Positions 26,686-34,352 of a stretch of DNA of 43,577 nt are shown one piece after another. Numbering within the stretch: position 1 is the first letter of the stretch; each line of letters begins with the position of its first letter. The DNA is from Bacilli bacterium (GTDB lineage Bacteria > Bacillota_I > Bacilli_A > RF39 > UBA660): assembly GCA_017484125.1 (NCBI GenBank), contig JAFUTV010000024.1, forward strand, positions 1 through 43,577. The letters are read 5' to 3'. The position numbers and the translations under genes are program-made. The notes below the pieces were generated by a model. The model searched no databases. It saw only the letters and a list, made by a program, of their open reading frames with translations, and had not been told where the DNA came from.

Positions 26686-27228
26686 TTAATCTAATATATC
26701 GCTGACTTTAATATTGTAATATTCAGCTATCTTTCTTACTACTTCATTATTTAATTTTCTACTACCCTTTTCATATTTATTGTAAGTAGAAATATCTATA
26801 CCTAAATAATCTGCAACTTCTTGTTGTGATTTTTTGTTATCTAATCTATATTGTTTAACTCTTAATCTAGCTCTTGCTTGAACTTTTTCTTCTAATTTTG
26901 CCATACCTTCAGAAAAATTCATAATATCACCAATATATTGTTGTTTATTTTGTGATACATCAAAAGCAAATCTTCTTACTTCTAATTCTTCTTTTGTAGA
27001 TAGTTCTGGCATATTTTCAAAAAAATAATCTGTTGAAATTTTATAAAAATTAGCTAAATCTCTAATAACTGCTAATGGTGTACATCTATCACCTAACTCA
27101 TAATGTTTATATGTAGAAACATTAACACCAACTACTTGAGCTATTTCTTTTTGTGTTAAATTAAATTTATTACGCATATTAGCCATATTCTTACCTATAG
27201 CAATATCACTTTTTCTACGATTCTCCAC
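26686..27228 (-). CDS. Double-XRE repressor of the mobile element
   Basis: A 180-residue protein with two complete helix-turn-helix domains: residues about 10-65 (ANMRNKFNLTQKEIAQVVGVNVSTYKHYELG) and 125-180 (LRVKQYRLDNKKSQQEVADYLGIDISTYNKYEKG). They are joined by an acidic helical linker. Starts at GTG 27228 after AGGAGG; the longer frame from 27300 would run through the operator and promoter DNA. Five TTCC/GGAA-type half-palindromes lie just upstream, where a repressor of the rightward replication and transfer genes would act. The twin-domain form suggests cooperative binding to paired sites. Confidence 0.85.
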   Translation of the reverse strand: MENRRKSDIAIGKNMANMRNKFNLTQKEIAQVVGVNVSTYKHYELGDRCTPLAVIRDLANFYKISTDYFFENMPELSTKEELEVRRFAFDVSQNKQQYIGDIMNFSEGMAKLEEKVQARARLRVKQYRLDNKKSQQEVADYLGIDISTYNKYEKGSRKLNNEVVRKIAEYYNIKVSDILD

Positions 27229-27273
27229 AAGTATACCTCCTAATATCTTCTTGATACCATTATAGCATATATT

Positions 27274-27412
27274 TTCCATTTTGGAACACAGAAATTCCAT
27301 TTTGTCAATTTTTTATCATTTTAGTATTGACATTATGGAACTAAGATGATATATTATAATTGTATTTCCAATTTGGAACTTTTATTTTAAAATATAATTT
27401 GACAAATTGGAA
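27274..27412. promoter_or_regulatory. Operator array and promoters between repressor and mobilization genes
   Basis: Sites: TTCCATTTTGGAA (27274-27286), TTCCATTTTGTCAA (27295-27308), TTGACATTATGGAA (27327-27340), TTCCAATTTGGAA (27366-27378) and TTGACAAATTGGAA (27399-27412). Two are full palindromes. A rightward promoter TTGACA-N17-TATATT (27327-27355) has its -35 within a site. This is a classic repressor-controlled divergent switch. Confidence 0.8.
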
Positions 27413-27437
27413 CTACAAAGTTCTTTGAAAATTTGTA

Positions 27438-27585
27438 AGTTGCGGAAATCGCCGATATGCCGTAACTAAAAAAAGGCAAGGCAGAAATTATAACCCTATT
27501 GGCACGGGAGTTATGAAATAACTAAAATTTCAACAAGTGGGCTTAGCCCAGGGGAAACTCTACCCTTTTTTAGAGAGAAAGGAGG
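27438..27585 (+). ncRNA. Structured 5' leader RNA before the mobilization genes
   Basis: GC-richer than its surroundings. At least four hairpins: AGTTGCGG/CCGTAACT (27438-27467), ATAACCC/GGGAGTTAT (27490-27514), GGGC/GCCC (27539-27549), and CTCTA/TAGAG (27558-27575), just before the AAAGGAGG site at 27578-27585. It lies downstream of the rightward promoter. The last hairpin could affect ribosome access. No family was recognised. Confidence 0.5.
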
Positions 27586-27591
27586 AAAATT

Positions 27592-27813
27592 ATGAATAAA
27601 GAAGTATTAGATTCTATATTACCTACTATGGATACTAATGATATTGTTGAATTAGTTCATAATCACTTATGTGGATTAAGAGTTATAGAAAACAAAGATC
27701 GTGAAGATGTTAAAGTAGAATATGGTCTTAATGAAGATATTGAAGACAATTCAAAAGAAGAATTAATTAATGCATTATATAAAATGAATGAAAAAATAAT
27801 GAATGGCAGATAG
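27592..27813 (+). CDS. Small acidic protein, unknown
   Basis: A 73-residue acidic protein (VEYGLNEDIEDNSKEELINAL) with a strong AAAGGAGG site, first gene of the rightward operon. Not recognised. Its place before the DNA-binding, RepA-like and relaxase genes suggests an accessory regulator or replication protein. Confidence 0.65.
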   Translation: MNKEVLDSILPTMDTNDIVELVHNHLCGLRVIENKDREDVKVEYGLNEDIEDNSKEELINALYKMNEKIMNGR

Positions 27814-27825
27814 GAGGTTTGATAT

Positions 27826-28062
27826 ATGACTGCAGTTGAAACATTAGAATTATTATCTAAACAATGGTGTACATTACAAGACTTAATGAAACTAACTAGT
27901 CTTGGTAGAAATTCAGCACTTAAAATAAGAAAAGAAATAATAACAGATCTTACTGATCAAGGCTATAAGCTACCATGTAATTTAATACCTATGTGTGAAG
28001 TTGTTAATAAACTTAATATTAATGTTCCTTATCTAAAAGATATGGCAGAATTGGAGAAATAA
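27826..28062 (+). CDS. Small helix-turn-helix protein (excisionase or replication accessory)
   Basis: A 78-residue protein. WCTLQDLMKLTSLGRNSALKIRKEI looks like a helix-turn-helix with a winged end, similar to MerR/excisionase-like small DNA-binding proteins of mobile elements. It has AGGAGG 8 nt upstream and its stop is directly followed by the RepA-like ATG. It may be a directionality factor for the integrase or an origin-binding protein; the two cannot be told apart here. Confidence 0.6.
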   Translation: MTAVETLELLSKQWCTLQDLMKLTSLGRNSALKIRKEIITDLTDQGYKLPCNLIPMCEVVNKLNINVPYLKDMAELEK

Positions 28063-29007
28063 ATGATTCCTATTGAAGATTTAAAAATTGACATAAAAAA
28101 AGACAACATTATTGATGGAATAATGAAGTCAAATGGATTATATTGTTTAGTAGCAGAACCAAAAGTTGGTAAATCGTTTTTAGCACTACAGATTGCCAAC
28201 TCTTTGGTTAATCATAAACAATTCTTAGGATTCAATACAAATCCCACTTCCGTTTTATATGTTAGCACAGAAATCTCAGAATTACAACTTAAAGAAAGAT
28301 TAGAAATAACTGGATACACTTTTAAGCCTAATTCTTTCTTCTTTGTACAAAAGGATGAACAACATAAATTATGTATTAGAGATGATCTATTATTAGATTT
28401 AAAAGAATTCTCAGAAACCTATAATGGTAGATTTGTAATCATAGATATTATGTGCGGTATAGATTATGGATATGAAACTGATATTAATAATTATAGTGAT
28501 GTAATGAAGAATATGTTTGATAAATATAGAGAATTATCTAAAAAATATAATCTTACATTTCTTTTAATACATCATCTAAATAAAGAAGGTAAAACACTTG
28601 GTAGTACAGGTATTGATGGTAATATGAATGGTATATTAACATTAATCAATAATAAAGATAATACTTATACTTTAAAAATAATCAATAGAGACTTTGAAGA
28701 ACAAAATCTTAATCTTATAAGAAATGATAAACTTGAATTTGAAATTATTAATGAAGATAATACTGAACTAGATTTTAATCTTAGCGTATTTATGAGATAT
28801 ATAATTAAGAAGAAAGAAGTAATATTTACTCCAGCTGAAATGATAGCAGAATTAAATCTATTAATTACCCCTTCTCGTTTTGGAAGATTATTAAATAGTA
28901 ATATTAAAAGATTAGAAAAAGAAGGTATATATGTTGAGCTAAATAGAACTGCTACTTCTAGAAATTACAAAGCTAAGTTTATAGATCCTCTTGTTTTAGA
29001 AGAATAA
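28063..29007 (+). CDS. RepA-like AAA ATPase (replicative helicase-type)
   Basis: A 314-residue RecA-fold ATPase. Walker A is AEPKVGKSFLALQIA (31-45), Walker B FVIIDIMCGIDYG (about 125-137), and LLIHHLNKEGKTLGSTG matches the sensor loop of RSF1010 RepA-type hexameric helicases. The C-terminal part has an FTPAEMIAELNLLITPSRFGRLL winged-helix-like region. It would unwind DNA at an element origin, allowing replication of the circular form. It starts immediately after the previous stop. Confidence 0.82.
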   Translation: MIPIEDLKIDIKKDNIIDGIMKSNGLYCLVAEPKVGKSFLALQIANSLVNHKQFLGFNTNPTSVLYVSTEISELQLKERLEITGYTFKPNSFFFVQKDEQHKLCIRDDLLLDLKEFSETYNGRFVIIDIMCGIDYGYETDINNYSDVMKNMFDKYRELSKKYNLTFLLIHHLNKEGKTLGSTGIDGNMNGILTLINNKDNTYTLKIINRDFEEQNLNLIRNDKLEFEIINEDNTELDFNLSVFMRYIIKKKEVIFTPAEMIAELNLLITPSRFGRLLNSNIKRLEKEGIYVELNRTATSRNYKAKFIDPLVLEE

Positions 29008-29027
29008 GGTTTTAGGATTTATCCTAA

Positions 29028-29059
29028 CTCACATTTGGTCTATGACCTAGTGAGATAAG
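29028..29059 (+). other. Candidate origin of transfer (oriT)
   Basis: CTCAC (29028-29032), then GGTC-TAT-GACC (29037-29047), then TAGTGAG (29048-29054): a nested inverted repeat, followed by ATAAG. The relaxase nick region of pMV158 (MobV) is TAGTGTG/TTAT; here TAGTGAG/ATAAG is closely similar, predicting a nick after 29054. It lies 0.55 kb before the relaxase gene. Confidence 0.6.
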
Positions 29060-29108
29060 TCATAAAATGACTTCTTTCCGTGGTATAATGGAATTGAGGT
29101 GAAAACTT

Positions 29109-29576
29109 GTGAATAATGATGACTTAATAATACTTGAAAAAAAGATGAATCTATTCAATGAAAAATACGATATATATAAAAATAATAATAAAATTTATCA
29201 ACTAGAATTAAAAGAGGTAATATATGATATATTGGATTATTTTGAAATTTGTTTAAAGAGAGTCAAAAAAATTCCAATAGAATATGAAGGCATAATAAGT
29301 GGAATAAAATATGCTAATAATGTTAAAAAACATAGTAAAAGTATTTTTGAACACACATTAAAAACAACAGCATTATTTCCTTCAAATAATCTTTACCCAT
29401 CTAACAATTTATTTCCAAGTGATTTTAAAATTTGGTGGAACGAATTACCTTTAGATAATAATGACTTTATGAATCAATATAAAAATTATAAAAAACATCT
29501 AGAGGGACAAGATGTAAAGAAAACATTAAATGATATATATACAATAATTAAATCAAATTATAACTACTATTTTTAG
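29109..29576 (+). CDS. Unknown protein of the mobilization module
   Basis: A 155-residue, mainly helical, basic protein. Not recognised. The middle holds a short repeated motif, LFPSNN-LYPSNN-LFPSD. Start is GTG 29109 with GAGGTGA 7 nt upstream. A TATAAT at 29084-29089 and a hairpin AAGTCAT/ATGACTT lie just before. Its place between oriT and the relaxase suggests an accessory mobilization protein. Confidence 0.6.
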   Translation: MNNDDLIILEKKMNLFNEKYDIYKNNNKIYQLELKEVIYDILDYFEICLKRVKKIPIEYEGIISGIKYANNVKKHSKSIFEHTLKTTALFPSNNLYPSNNLFPSDFKIWWNELPLDNNDFMNQYKNYKKHLEGQDVKKTLNDIYTIIKSNYNYYF

Positions 29577-29605
29577 TAGTTTTTCTTTTGTAAAGGAGGT
29601 TTTAA

Positions 29606-30976
29606 ATGTATGATGGATATCAAGTATTAAGATTTGAAAATAATTATAAAAGTAAAGATTTATATCTTATTGGAAATGAGATGGAAAATAGAGTTGGAAC
29701 AGGTAATTATGATTCAGAAAGAACTAAATTTAATATTAAGTATAAAGAACTAGAAAAAGATAATTTATATCAAGATGTTAAATATAAATTAGAAAGCAGA
29801 AATATAGAATATCTTCACAAAACTAAAACTAATCTATTAAATGGTGTAACTATATCAAGCGGCCCAGAGTTTTTTATGACTCTGGGTTTACCATTTAAAG
29901 AAACAGATAGGAAATATAAAACAGGAAAAAAAGAAGGACAAAATATATGGACTCCTGATATTAAAAGTAAAGATGATATTCCTGAAGAGGTAATTAAATA
30001 CTTTGATGAAAGTTATAACTTTTTAAAAGAATTAGTTGGAGAAGAAAATATAGTAATGGCTCAAGTACATTTTGATGAAGATACTCCTCACCTACAAGCT
30101 TACTTTTTACCAGTAGTAAATGAAGTAAAAAGAAAATGTTATCAAAGAGATAAAGATGGTAATTTGATAAAGGAGATAAAAAAAGATAAAAATGGAAAAA
30201 ATAAAGAAGTACCTATTCTACTCAGAGATAAAAATGGTGAGATGGTATATGAAACAGTTAAAGGTAAATTTTTAAATAACGATCAATTTTGGAAAGATTT
30301 AGGTGGTAGAAATTCTTTTTCAAAATTGCAAGATAGATTCAACAAATATATAACAAGTAAAGGTTTTAATTTAGATAGAGGTGAAATTGGTGCTAATAAA
30401 TATCATCAAACTAAATTAGAGTATCATATTAATGAATTAAAGGCTGAAGAAAAGAAATTAAGTAAAGATTTGAATAATTATAAAGATAAAATAAATGAAG
30501 CTAAAAACGTATTAGAAACGTCTTTAAAAGATACTAATTCAGATTTAAAGAAAAAGATTATTGGATATAGTAAAAAAGAAGTAGAAAAAATAATGGATGA
30601 TTTTGATAATCTTACAAGATTAAATACAATAAAAACATATGAATCAAAAGATAAAGATGATAAAATTACTTCCCTATCTATTGAAAATGATTTTTATAAA
30701 AATAATAGAAGACTTATTAAAAGCGAAAAGATAAGACATGAACAATCTAAAGAATTATCAAATAAAGATGAAGAATTAAAATATTATAAAAATGCCTTTA
30801 GTAAAATAACTCGTGCTTTAGATATTATTACGAAACGAAGACCAATGCCATATGTACATAATTATGTATCATTTGCAGAATCTGTTATGGCTGGTAAAAG
30901 AGCTCGTGAAATGGATGAAGAAGCACAACGAGAATTCGATGAAGCTAATAAGAAAGGAGAAGATATATGGCTATAA
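29606..30976 (+). CDS. MobV-type relaxase (Mob/Pre)
   Basis: A 456-residue plasmid mobilization relaxase. The metal-binding motif is HFDEDTPHLQA (155-165), matching the MobV HxDExTPHxH pattern, but with Gln164 in place of the last His. Residues 250-420 form long coiled coils (YHINELKAEEKKLSKDLNNYKDK). The N-terminal motif I region GNEMENRVGTGNYDSERTKFN resembles the HNxR-type segment, yet the catalytic-type His is not evident (Met/Glu there). AAAGGAGG precedes the ATG. Its 3' end overlaps the integrase by 10 nt. It would nick oriT and allow transfer by a helper conjugative element, since no type IV secretion genes are present. Confidence 0.85.
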   Translation: MYDGYQVLRFENNYKSKDLYLIGNEMENRVGTGNYDSERTKFNIKYKELEKDNLYQDVKYKLESRNIEYLHKTKTNLLNGVTISSGPEFFMTLGLPFKETDRKYKTGKKEGQNIWTPDIKSKDDIPEEVIKYFDESYNFLKELVGEENIVMAQVHFDEDTPHLQAYFLPVVNEVKRKCYQRDKDGNLIKEIKKDKNGKNKEVPILLRDKNGEMVYETVKGKFLNNDQFWKDLGGRNSFSKLQDRFNKYITSKGFNLDRGEIGANKYHQTKLEYHINELKAEEKKLSKDLNNYKDKINEAKNVLETSLKDTNSDLKKKIIGYSKKEVEKIMDDFDNLTRLNTIKTYESKDKDDKITSLSIENDFYKNNRRLIKSEKIRHEQSKELSNKDEELKYYKNAFSKITRALDIITKRRPMPYVHNYVSFAESVMAGKRAREMDEEAQREFDEANKKGEDIWL

Positions 30977-32217
30977 GACAAGTTAAAAGTAAATACGCTA
31001 CTAAGGATGGTAGAACTTGGGTAGTAGATATAACTTATAGAGATTATTTAGGTAGACCTAGAAGATATCACTCTAAAAAGTTCGCTACCAGAAGAGAAGC
31101 TAAAGATCATGAAGCAGAATATAAAGTTAATATTAAAAATATGACTGAATTTACTGATCTAACATTCAAACAATTAATTGATGAACATTATAAATATCAA
31201 CAAGATAAAGTTAAATCTACTACACTCTATAATTATAGAAATATGATGCCTTATCTTGAACCTTTATTTAATATTAAAGTTGAATCATTTAATATAAGAC
31301 ATTTTGAATTATGGAGACAATACATGAATGAAAAGAAAATATCTACTAGATATAAAAATGGTGTATATAAATATTTAAAAGCTATTATGAATTTTGGAAC
31401 TAAATGGTATGATTTAAATTTTGTTAAAGTTTATAATAAAATGACTAATTTTACTAATCCAAATGAAAGAAAAAAAGAAATGTCTTTTTATACTCCAGAA
31501 GAATTTCAAAAATTCTTATCTGTAGAAGATGATTTAAAATGGATATGTTTATTTCAAATATTATTCTATTGTGGACTTAGAAATGGTGAATTAAGAGGAT
31601 TAACATGGAATGATATTAACTTTAATAAAAGTTGTTTATCAGTAAATAAAAACATAACAAAAACGCCTGATCCAGTAACCGGTAAACCATATACTGTATC
31701 AAGTCCTAAAACAATGTCTAGTTATAGAACAATACCCATTCCTAATTTCTTATTAAATTATTTAAAAGATTTATATGATGATTGTAGTAGTTATTATAAC
31801 TTTAATGATAACTGGTATGTATTTGGAGATATTGATCCCCTACCAGATACTACTTTAAGAGTTAGAAAATCTAATAATGCTTTTAAAGCTCGTGTTAAAG
31901 ATATTAGAGTTCATGATTTTAGGCATAGTTGTGCTTCACTATTAATTGATAGTGGTGCTAATATAACATTAGTAGCTAAATATTTAGGACATTCTAAAAT
32001 TGATGAAACACTTAACACCTACTCTCATATGTATCAAAATAGACTTGAGAATATAGTTCAAATAATAGAAGTTCAAAATACTAAATTATTAGAAAGCAAA
32101 CAAAAAGAATTACCTGAACCCAAAGAAACAATTATTGATTATGAAGATGATGAGTATTATGATTATGATGAATATGAAGATTTAGATAATAAAAAAGAAG
32201 ATGACCTAGTCCTTTAA
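30967..32217 (+). CDS. Tyrosine recombinase/integrase (Tn916 Int-like)
   Basis: A 416-residue integrase. Residues 1-55 are an AP2-like arm-binding domain (KDGRTWVVDITYRDYLGRPR), 63-155 the SAM-like core-binding domain, and 175-360 the catalytic domain. Catalytic residues are R205 (CGLRNGEL), K248, H316 and R319 (HDFRHSCASLL), H342 (LGHSK) and nucleophile Y352 (TYSHMY), so it is complete. The C-terminus is an acidic Asp/Glu/Tyr tail. It overlaps the relaxase gene by 10 nt. The likely target is the 15-bp repeat pair at 20372 and 37054. Confidence 0.95.
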   Translation: MAIRQVKSKYATKDGRTWVVDITYRDYLGRPRRYHSKKFATRREAKDHEAEYKVNIKNMTEFTDLTFKQLIDEHYKYQQDKVKSTTLYNYRNMMPYLEPLFNIKVESFNIRHFELWRQYMNEKKISTRYKNGVYKYLKAIMNFGTKWYDLNFVKVYNKMTNFTNPNERKKEMSFYTPEEFQKFLSVEDDLKWICLFQILFYCGLRNGELRGLTWNDINFNKSCLSVNKNITKTPDPVTGKPYTVSSPKTMSSYRTIPIPNFLLNYLKDLYDDCSSYYNFNDNWYVFGDIDPLPDTTLRVRKSNNAFKARVKDIRVHDFRHSCASLLIDSGANITLVAKYLGHSKIDETLNTYSHMYQNRLENIVQIIEVQNTKLLESKQKELPEPKETIIDYEDDEYYDYDEYEDLDNKKEDDLVL

Positions 32218-32236
32218 TGGGCTAGGTCATTTTTTA
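32199..32236 (+). terminator. Terminator after the integrase, duplicated at 33704
   Basis: GACCTAG...CTAGGTC hairpin with T6 overlapping the integrase stop codon. The 38-bp sequence recurs at 33704-33741 with a single mismatch. Confidence 0.85.
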
Positions 32237-33127
32237 ATTATTAACTTCTTTCATGACATCAACAAGATCTTTATGCCAATTTTCGTTATGATTAATTTTC
32301 TTAATAATATATTTTGAAGAAAGTAAATCACCTTTTGACATTTTTGAAAGTTCCTCCCAATTTTCTACTGGTATCACGTAAGTAGCATTTCCATAATAGC
32401 TTGATTCTAGGCAACAATACGTATTAAATATAAATGCATAATAACCTGTAAATCCGCCTGTACCACAGAATATATCAATAGGATTAAATTTATTTAACGT
32501 TTCTATTCTGTATTCTTCAAATCCTTTATTCTTACTTTTATGTTTCTTTTTATCTTTTAAAGATTTAATATCTATTTTTATGCCTTTAGGAAGAATTTCC
32601 CAATTACATCGTTTAATTAATAAATTATCTTTAACAAGATCTAAATCCTCATTAAAGATTTCACAATAACCAAAGACTTCAAGAAACATATTAATTATCT
32701 GTTTTAAAAGACTTTTATTTGAATAATCTTTTATATTAGCTATTATAAATTTTCTATCATTTTTATCTTTTGTTAATACTATTTCTATATTTGTTGGACT
32801 TACTTCTATTTTGGGATATGCATATCTGTATACATCACTATATCCTGTATGTTCATATCCACCCCAATCTAGTAAAGACCATTCTCTTGTTGTTATATAT
32901 CTATATACCTTCTCACTACTTTTATCTGCATATGAATAACCTTCAGTATTTCTTCTACAATTAATCCCATAATTTGGTGAAGGTTCTATTGATAATCCTT
33001 CTTCAAATTCATCTATTCCTAATTTTTTGTATTCATCTTCTGTAATTCTAATTCCAATATAGATTTTTTTACTATCAATTTTGTCTAAAAAATCTATGGA
33101 ATTAATACGTTTCTTTGCAATAACCAT
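32234..33127 (-). CDS. Unknown 297-residue cargo protein
   Basis: Not recognised. It is soluble, without signal peptide. The N-terminal 100 residues are rich in Tyr (SYADKSSEKVYRYITTREWSL); the C-terminal third has NPIDIFCGTGGFTGYYAFIFN and YYGNATYVIPVENWEELSKMSKGDLL, followed by a His/Trp-rich end (INHNENWHKDLVDVM). AAGGAGG lies 8 nt before the ATG. It is the second gene after the 57-aa gene, 52 bp away, in a two-gene unit bordered by duplicated terminators. The unit was probably acquired as a block. Possibly a defence gene, by location only. Confidence 0.65.
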   Translation of the reverse strand: MVIAKKRINSIDFLDKIDSKKIYIGIRITEDEYKKLGIDEFEEGLSIEPSPNYGINCRRNTEGYSYADKSSEKVYRYITTREWSLLDWGGYEHTGYSDVYRYAYPKIEVSPTNIEIVLTKDKNDRKFIIANIKDYSNKSLLKQIINMFLEVFGYCEIFNEDLDLVKDNLLIKRCNWEILPKGIKIDIKSLKDKKKHKSKNKGFEEYRIETLNKFNPIDIFCGTGGFTGYYAFIFNTYCCLESSYYGNATYVIPVENWEELSKMSKGDLLSSKYIIKKINHNENWHKDLVDVMKEVNN

Positions 33128-33179
33128 ATTTTTTCCTCCTTAACTAGTAAGTAGGAACTACAAGCAAACAACTAACTAA

Positions 33180-33353
33180 TTATTTTTCTTTTCTAACGCC
33201 TTTAAACTTGCCACCGCTAGTTTTAACATCCATAAATCTTCCGGTAGATGTGTTTCTTTTAACATATAAGTTTGTCTTACCATTAAATGTTTGAGAACGG
33301 CCTTTTACTGCTCCAACTCTTGCATTATCACCTTTTGGTTTATTTACTGCCAT
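33180..33353 (-). CDS. 57-residue basic protein of mobile-element type
   Basis: Too short for usual gene calling but well supported: AGGAGGTG 5 nt before the ATG, and 57 residues starting MAVNKPKGDNARVGAVKGRS and ending FMDVKTSGGKFKGVRKEK. It is strongly basic (about 14 Lys/Arg) and Gly-rich, without a membrane helix. I recall small proteins with the pattern KPxGDNAxxGAVxxRxQ ... KFKGVRKEK in many mobile islands; their function is unknown. It is co-transcribed with the 297-aa gene and preceded by a long structured leader. Confidence 0.8.
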   Translation of the reverse strand: MAVNKPKGDNARVGAVKGRSQTFNGKTNLYVKRNTSTGRFMDVKTSGGKFKGVRKEK

Positions 33354-33703
33354 AAAGCACCTCCTATTTACATACTCGGAGATCCCTTTTTCTAAAAAAT
33401 ACCTATTTTTTGATCAAAGACTTGCAATTTTTTTAAATTATTGCTAAGATATTTATAGAACAAGGGTGTCTATTGTTTATCTCCTGTTCTTCATATAGTT
33501 TACTTGTGTATTCTATATCTTGTGTTGCTATGTAGTTCGTACCTACATATGCATAGAGTATTTGTATTGCTAGCAAATACTTTTTTATTTGCCAAATAAT
33601 CTATGCAACTTAATAGTATCATATTCTTCAAAAATAAGCAATTTTTGTCGTAAAAAAATCTGTTTTTTTGTTGTTTTTATTAGTTTTTTAAGCTAATAAT
33701 ATC
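33354..33703 (-). ncRNA. Structured leader RNA / upstream region of the 57-aa gene
   Basis: A 350-bp non-coding stretch. On the minus strand a promoter TTGCTT-N17-TACTAT (33613-33641) predicts a start near 33606. The RNA would begin with a long hairpin: TGCATAGA/TCTATGCA (33550-33557 with 33600-33607) enclosing AGTATTTG/CAAATACT (33557-33581). ATGTAG/CTACAT (33530-33548) follows. About 250 nt of leader precede the small gene. No known riboswitch recognised. Confidence 0.45.
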
Positions 33704-33741
33704 AGATGACCTAGTCCTTTAATGGACTAGGTCATTTTTTA
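33704..33741 (-). terminator. Second copy of the 38-bp terminator, after the RloB gene
   Basis: 37 of 38 bases identical to 32199-32236, in the same orientation. GACCTAG/CTAGGTC stem; here it overlaps the 3' end of the rloB-like gene, read from the other strand. Confidence 0.8.
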
Positions 33742-34350
33742 TTTTTCTAATTCATCTATTATTTGATAAACATCTGAGTGAGGATTAGCTTCAACTGATT
33801 GAATATCTCTATTATTATCTTTTTGATATTTTTCCAGTTTTTTAGCATTATCATATGCTTCTTTAGTTTTATCAACAATAATTGGATACATATTACAATT
33901 CTTAGTATATTTTGGAAAATGTTCTTTTAATCTTTTTATTACTGCATCACTATTCATGTTAGCGGTCGTGTATTCATAATGCAATAAAAACCACGTTTCT
34001 ATACAAGGTGAAGATGTAATTACAACCACATTATTATTTTGTGCTAATTTTATTGCTTCTTTTATTTGAGTGTTTTTACTAGGATTAACATCTGTATCAA
34101 ATATACAAAATGCTCTATCATCATCTTCTAATACTAACCTTAATTCTTTAGCTTTATCTATTGTTTGTTTAACTAAATTTACTGGATCAGTTTCATTACC
34201 AGGAACTACTTTAATTGTATAATTCTTATCTATACCTTTAAAGCTATCAAAATAATTTCTTTCAGTTTTATTTTTACCCTCATAAGCTACTAATATTACT
34301 CTTTTTGATCTACGGTCATTTCTATTTCTTTGTCTATCTCTACTGCTCAT
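33739..34350 (-). CDS. RloB-family protein (TOPRIM-like)
   Basis: A 203-residue RloB-like protein. Acidic TOPRIM-type residues are E24 in LVAYEGKNKTERNYF and D85/D87 in FCIFDTDVNPS; the later segment VITSSPCIETWFLLHYEY is the conserved RloB core. TOPRIM domains in this setting are thought to be nuclease effectors. The gene is 2 bp after its ATPase partner, so the two are one system. The N-terminus is very basic (RDRQRNRNDRRSKR). It resembles the ATPase + TOPRIM two-gene abortive infection systems (AbiL- and PARIS-like). Confidence 0.88.
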   Translation of the reverse strand: MSSRDRQRNRNDRRSKRVILVAYEGKNKTERNYFDSFKGIDKNYTIKVVPGNETDPVNLVKQTIDKAKELRLVLEDDDRAFCIFDTDVNPSKNTQIKEAIKLAQNNNVVVITSSPCIETWFLLHYEYTTANMNSDAVIKRLKEHFPKYTKNCNMYPIIVDKTKEAYDNAKKLEKYQKDNNRDIQSVEANPHSDVYQIIDELEK

Positions 34351-34352
34351 AT

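Noticed and set aside
29330-29420. LFPSNN/LYPSNN/LFPSD short repeat as a CRISPR-like or iteron array
   Set aside because: It is a three-fold protein-level repeat inside the 155-aa ORF; no spaced identical DNA repeats. No CRISPR array was seen in the window.
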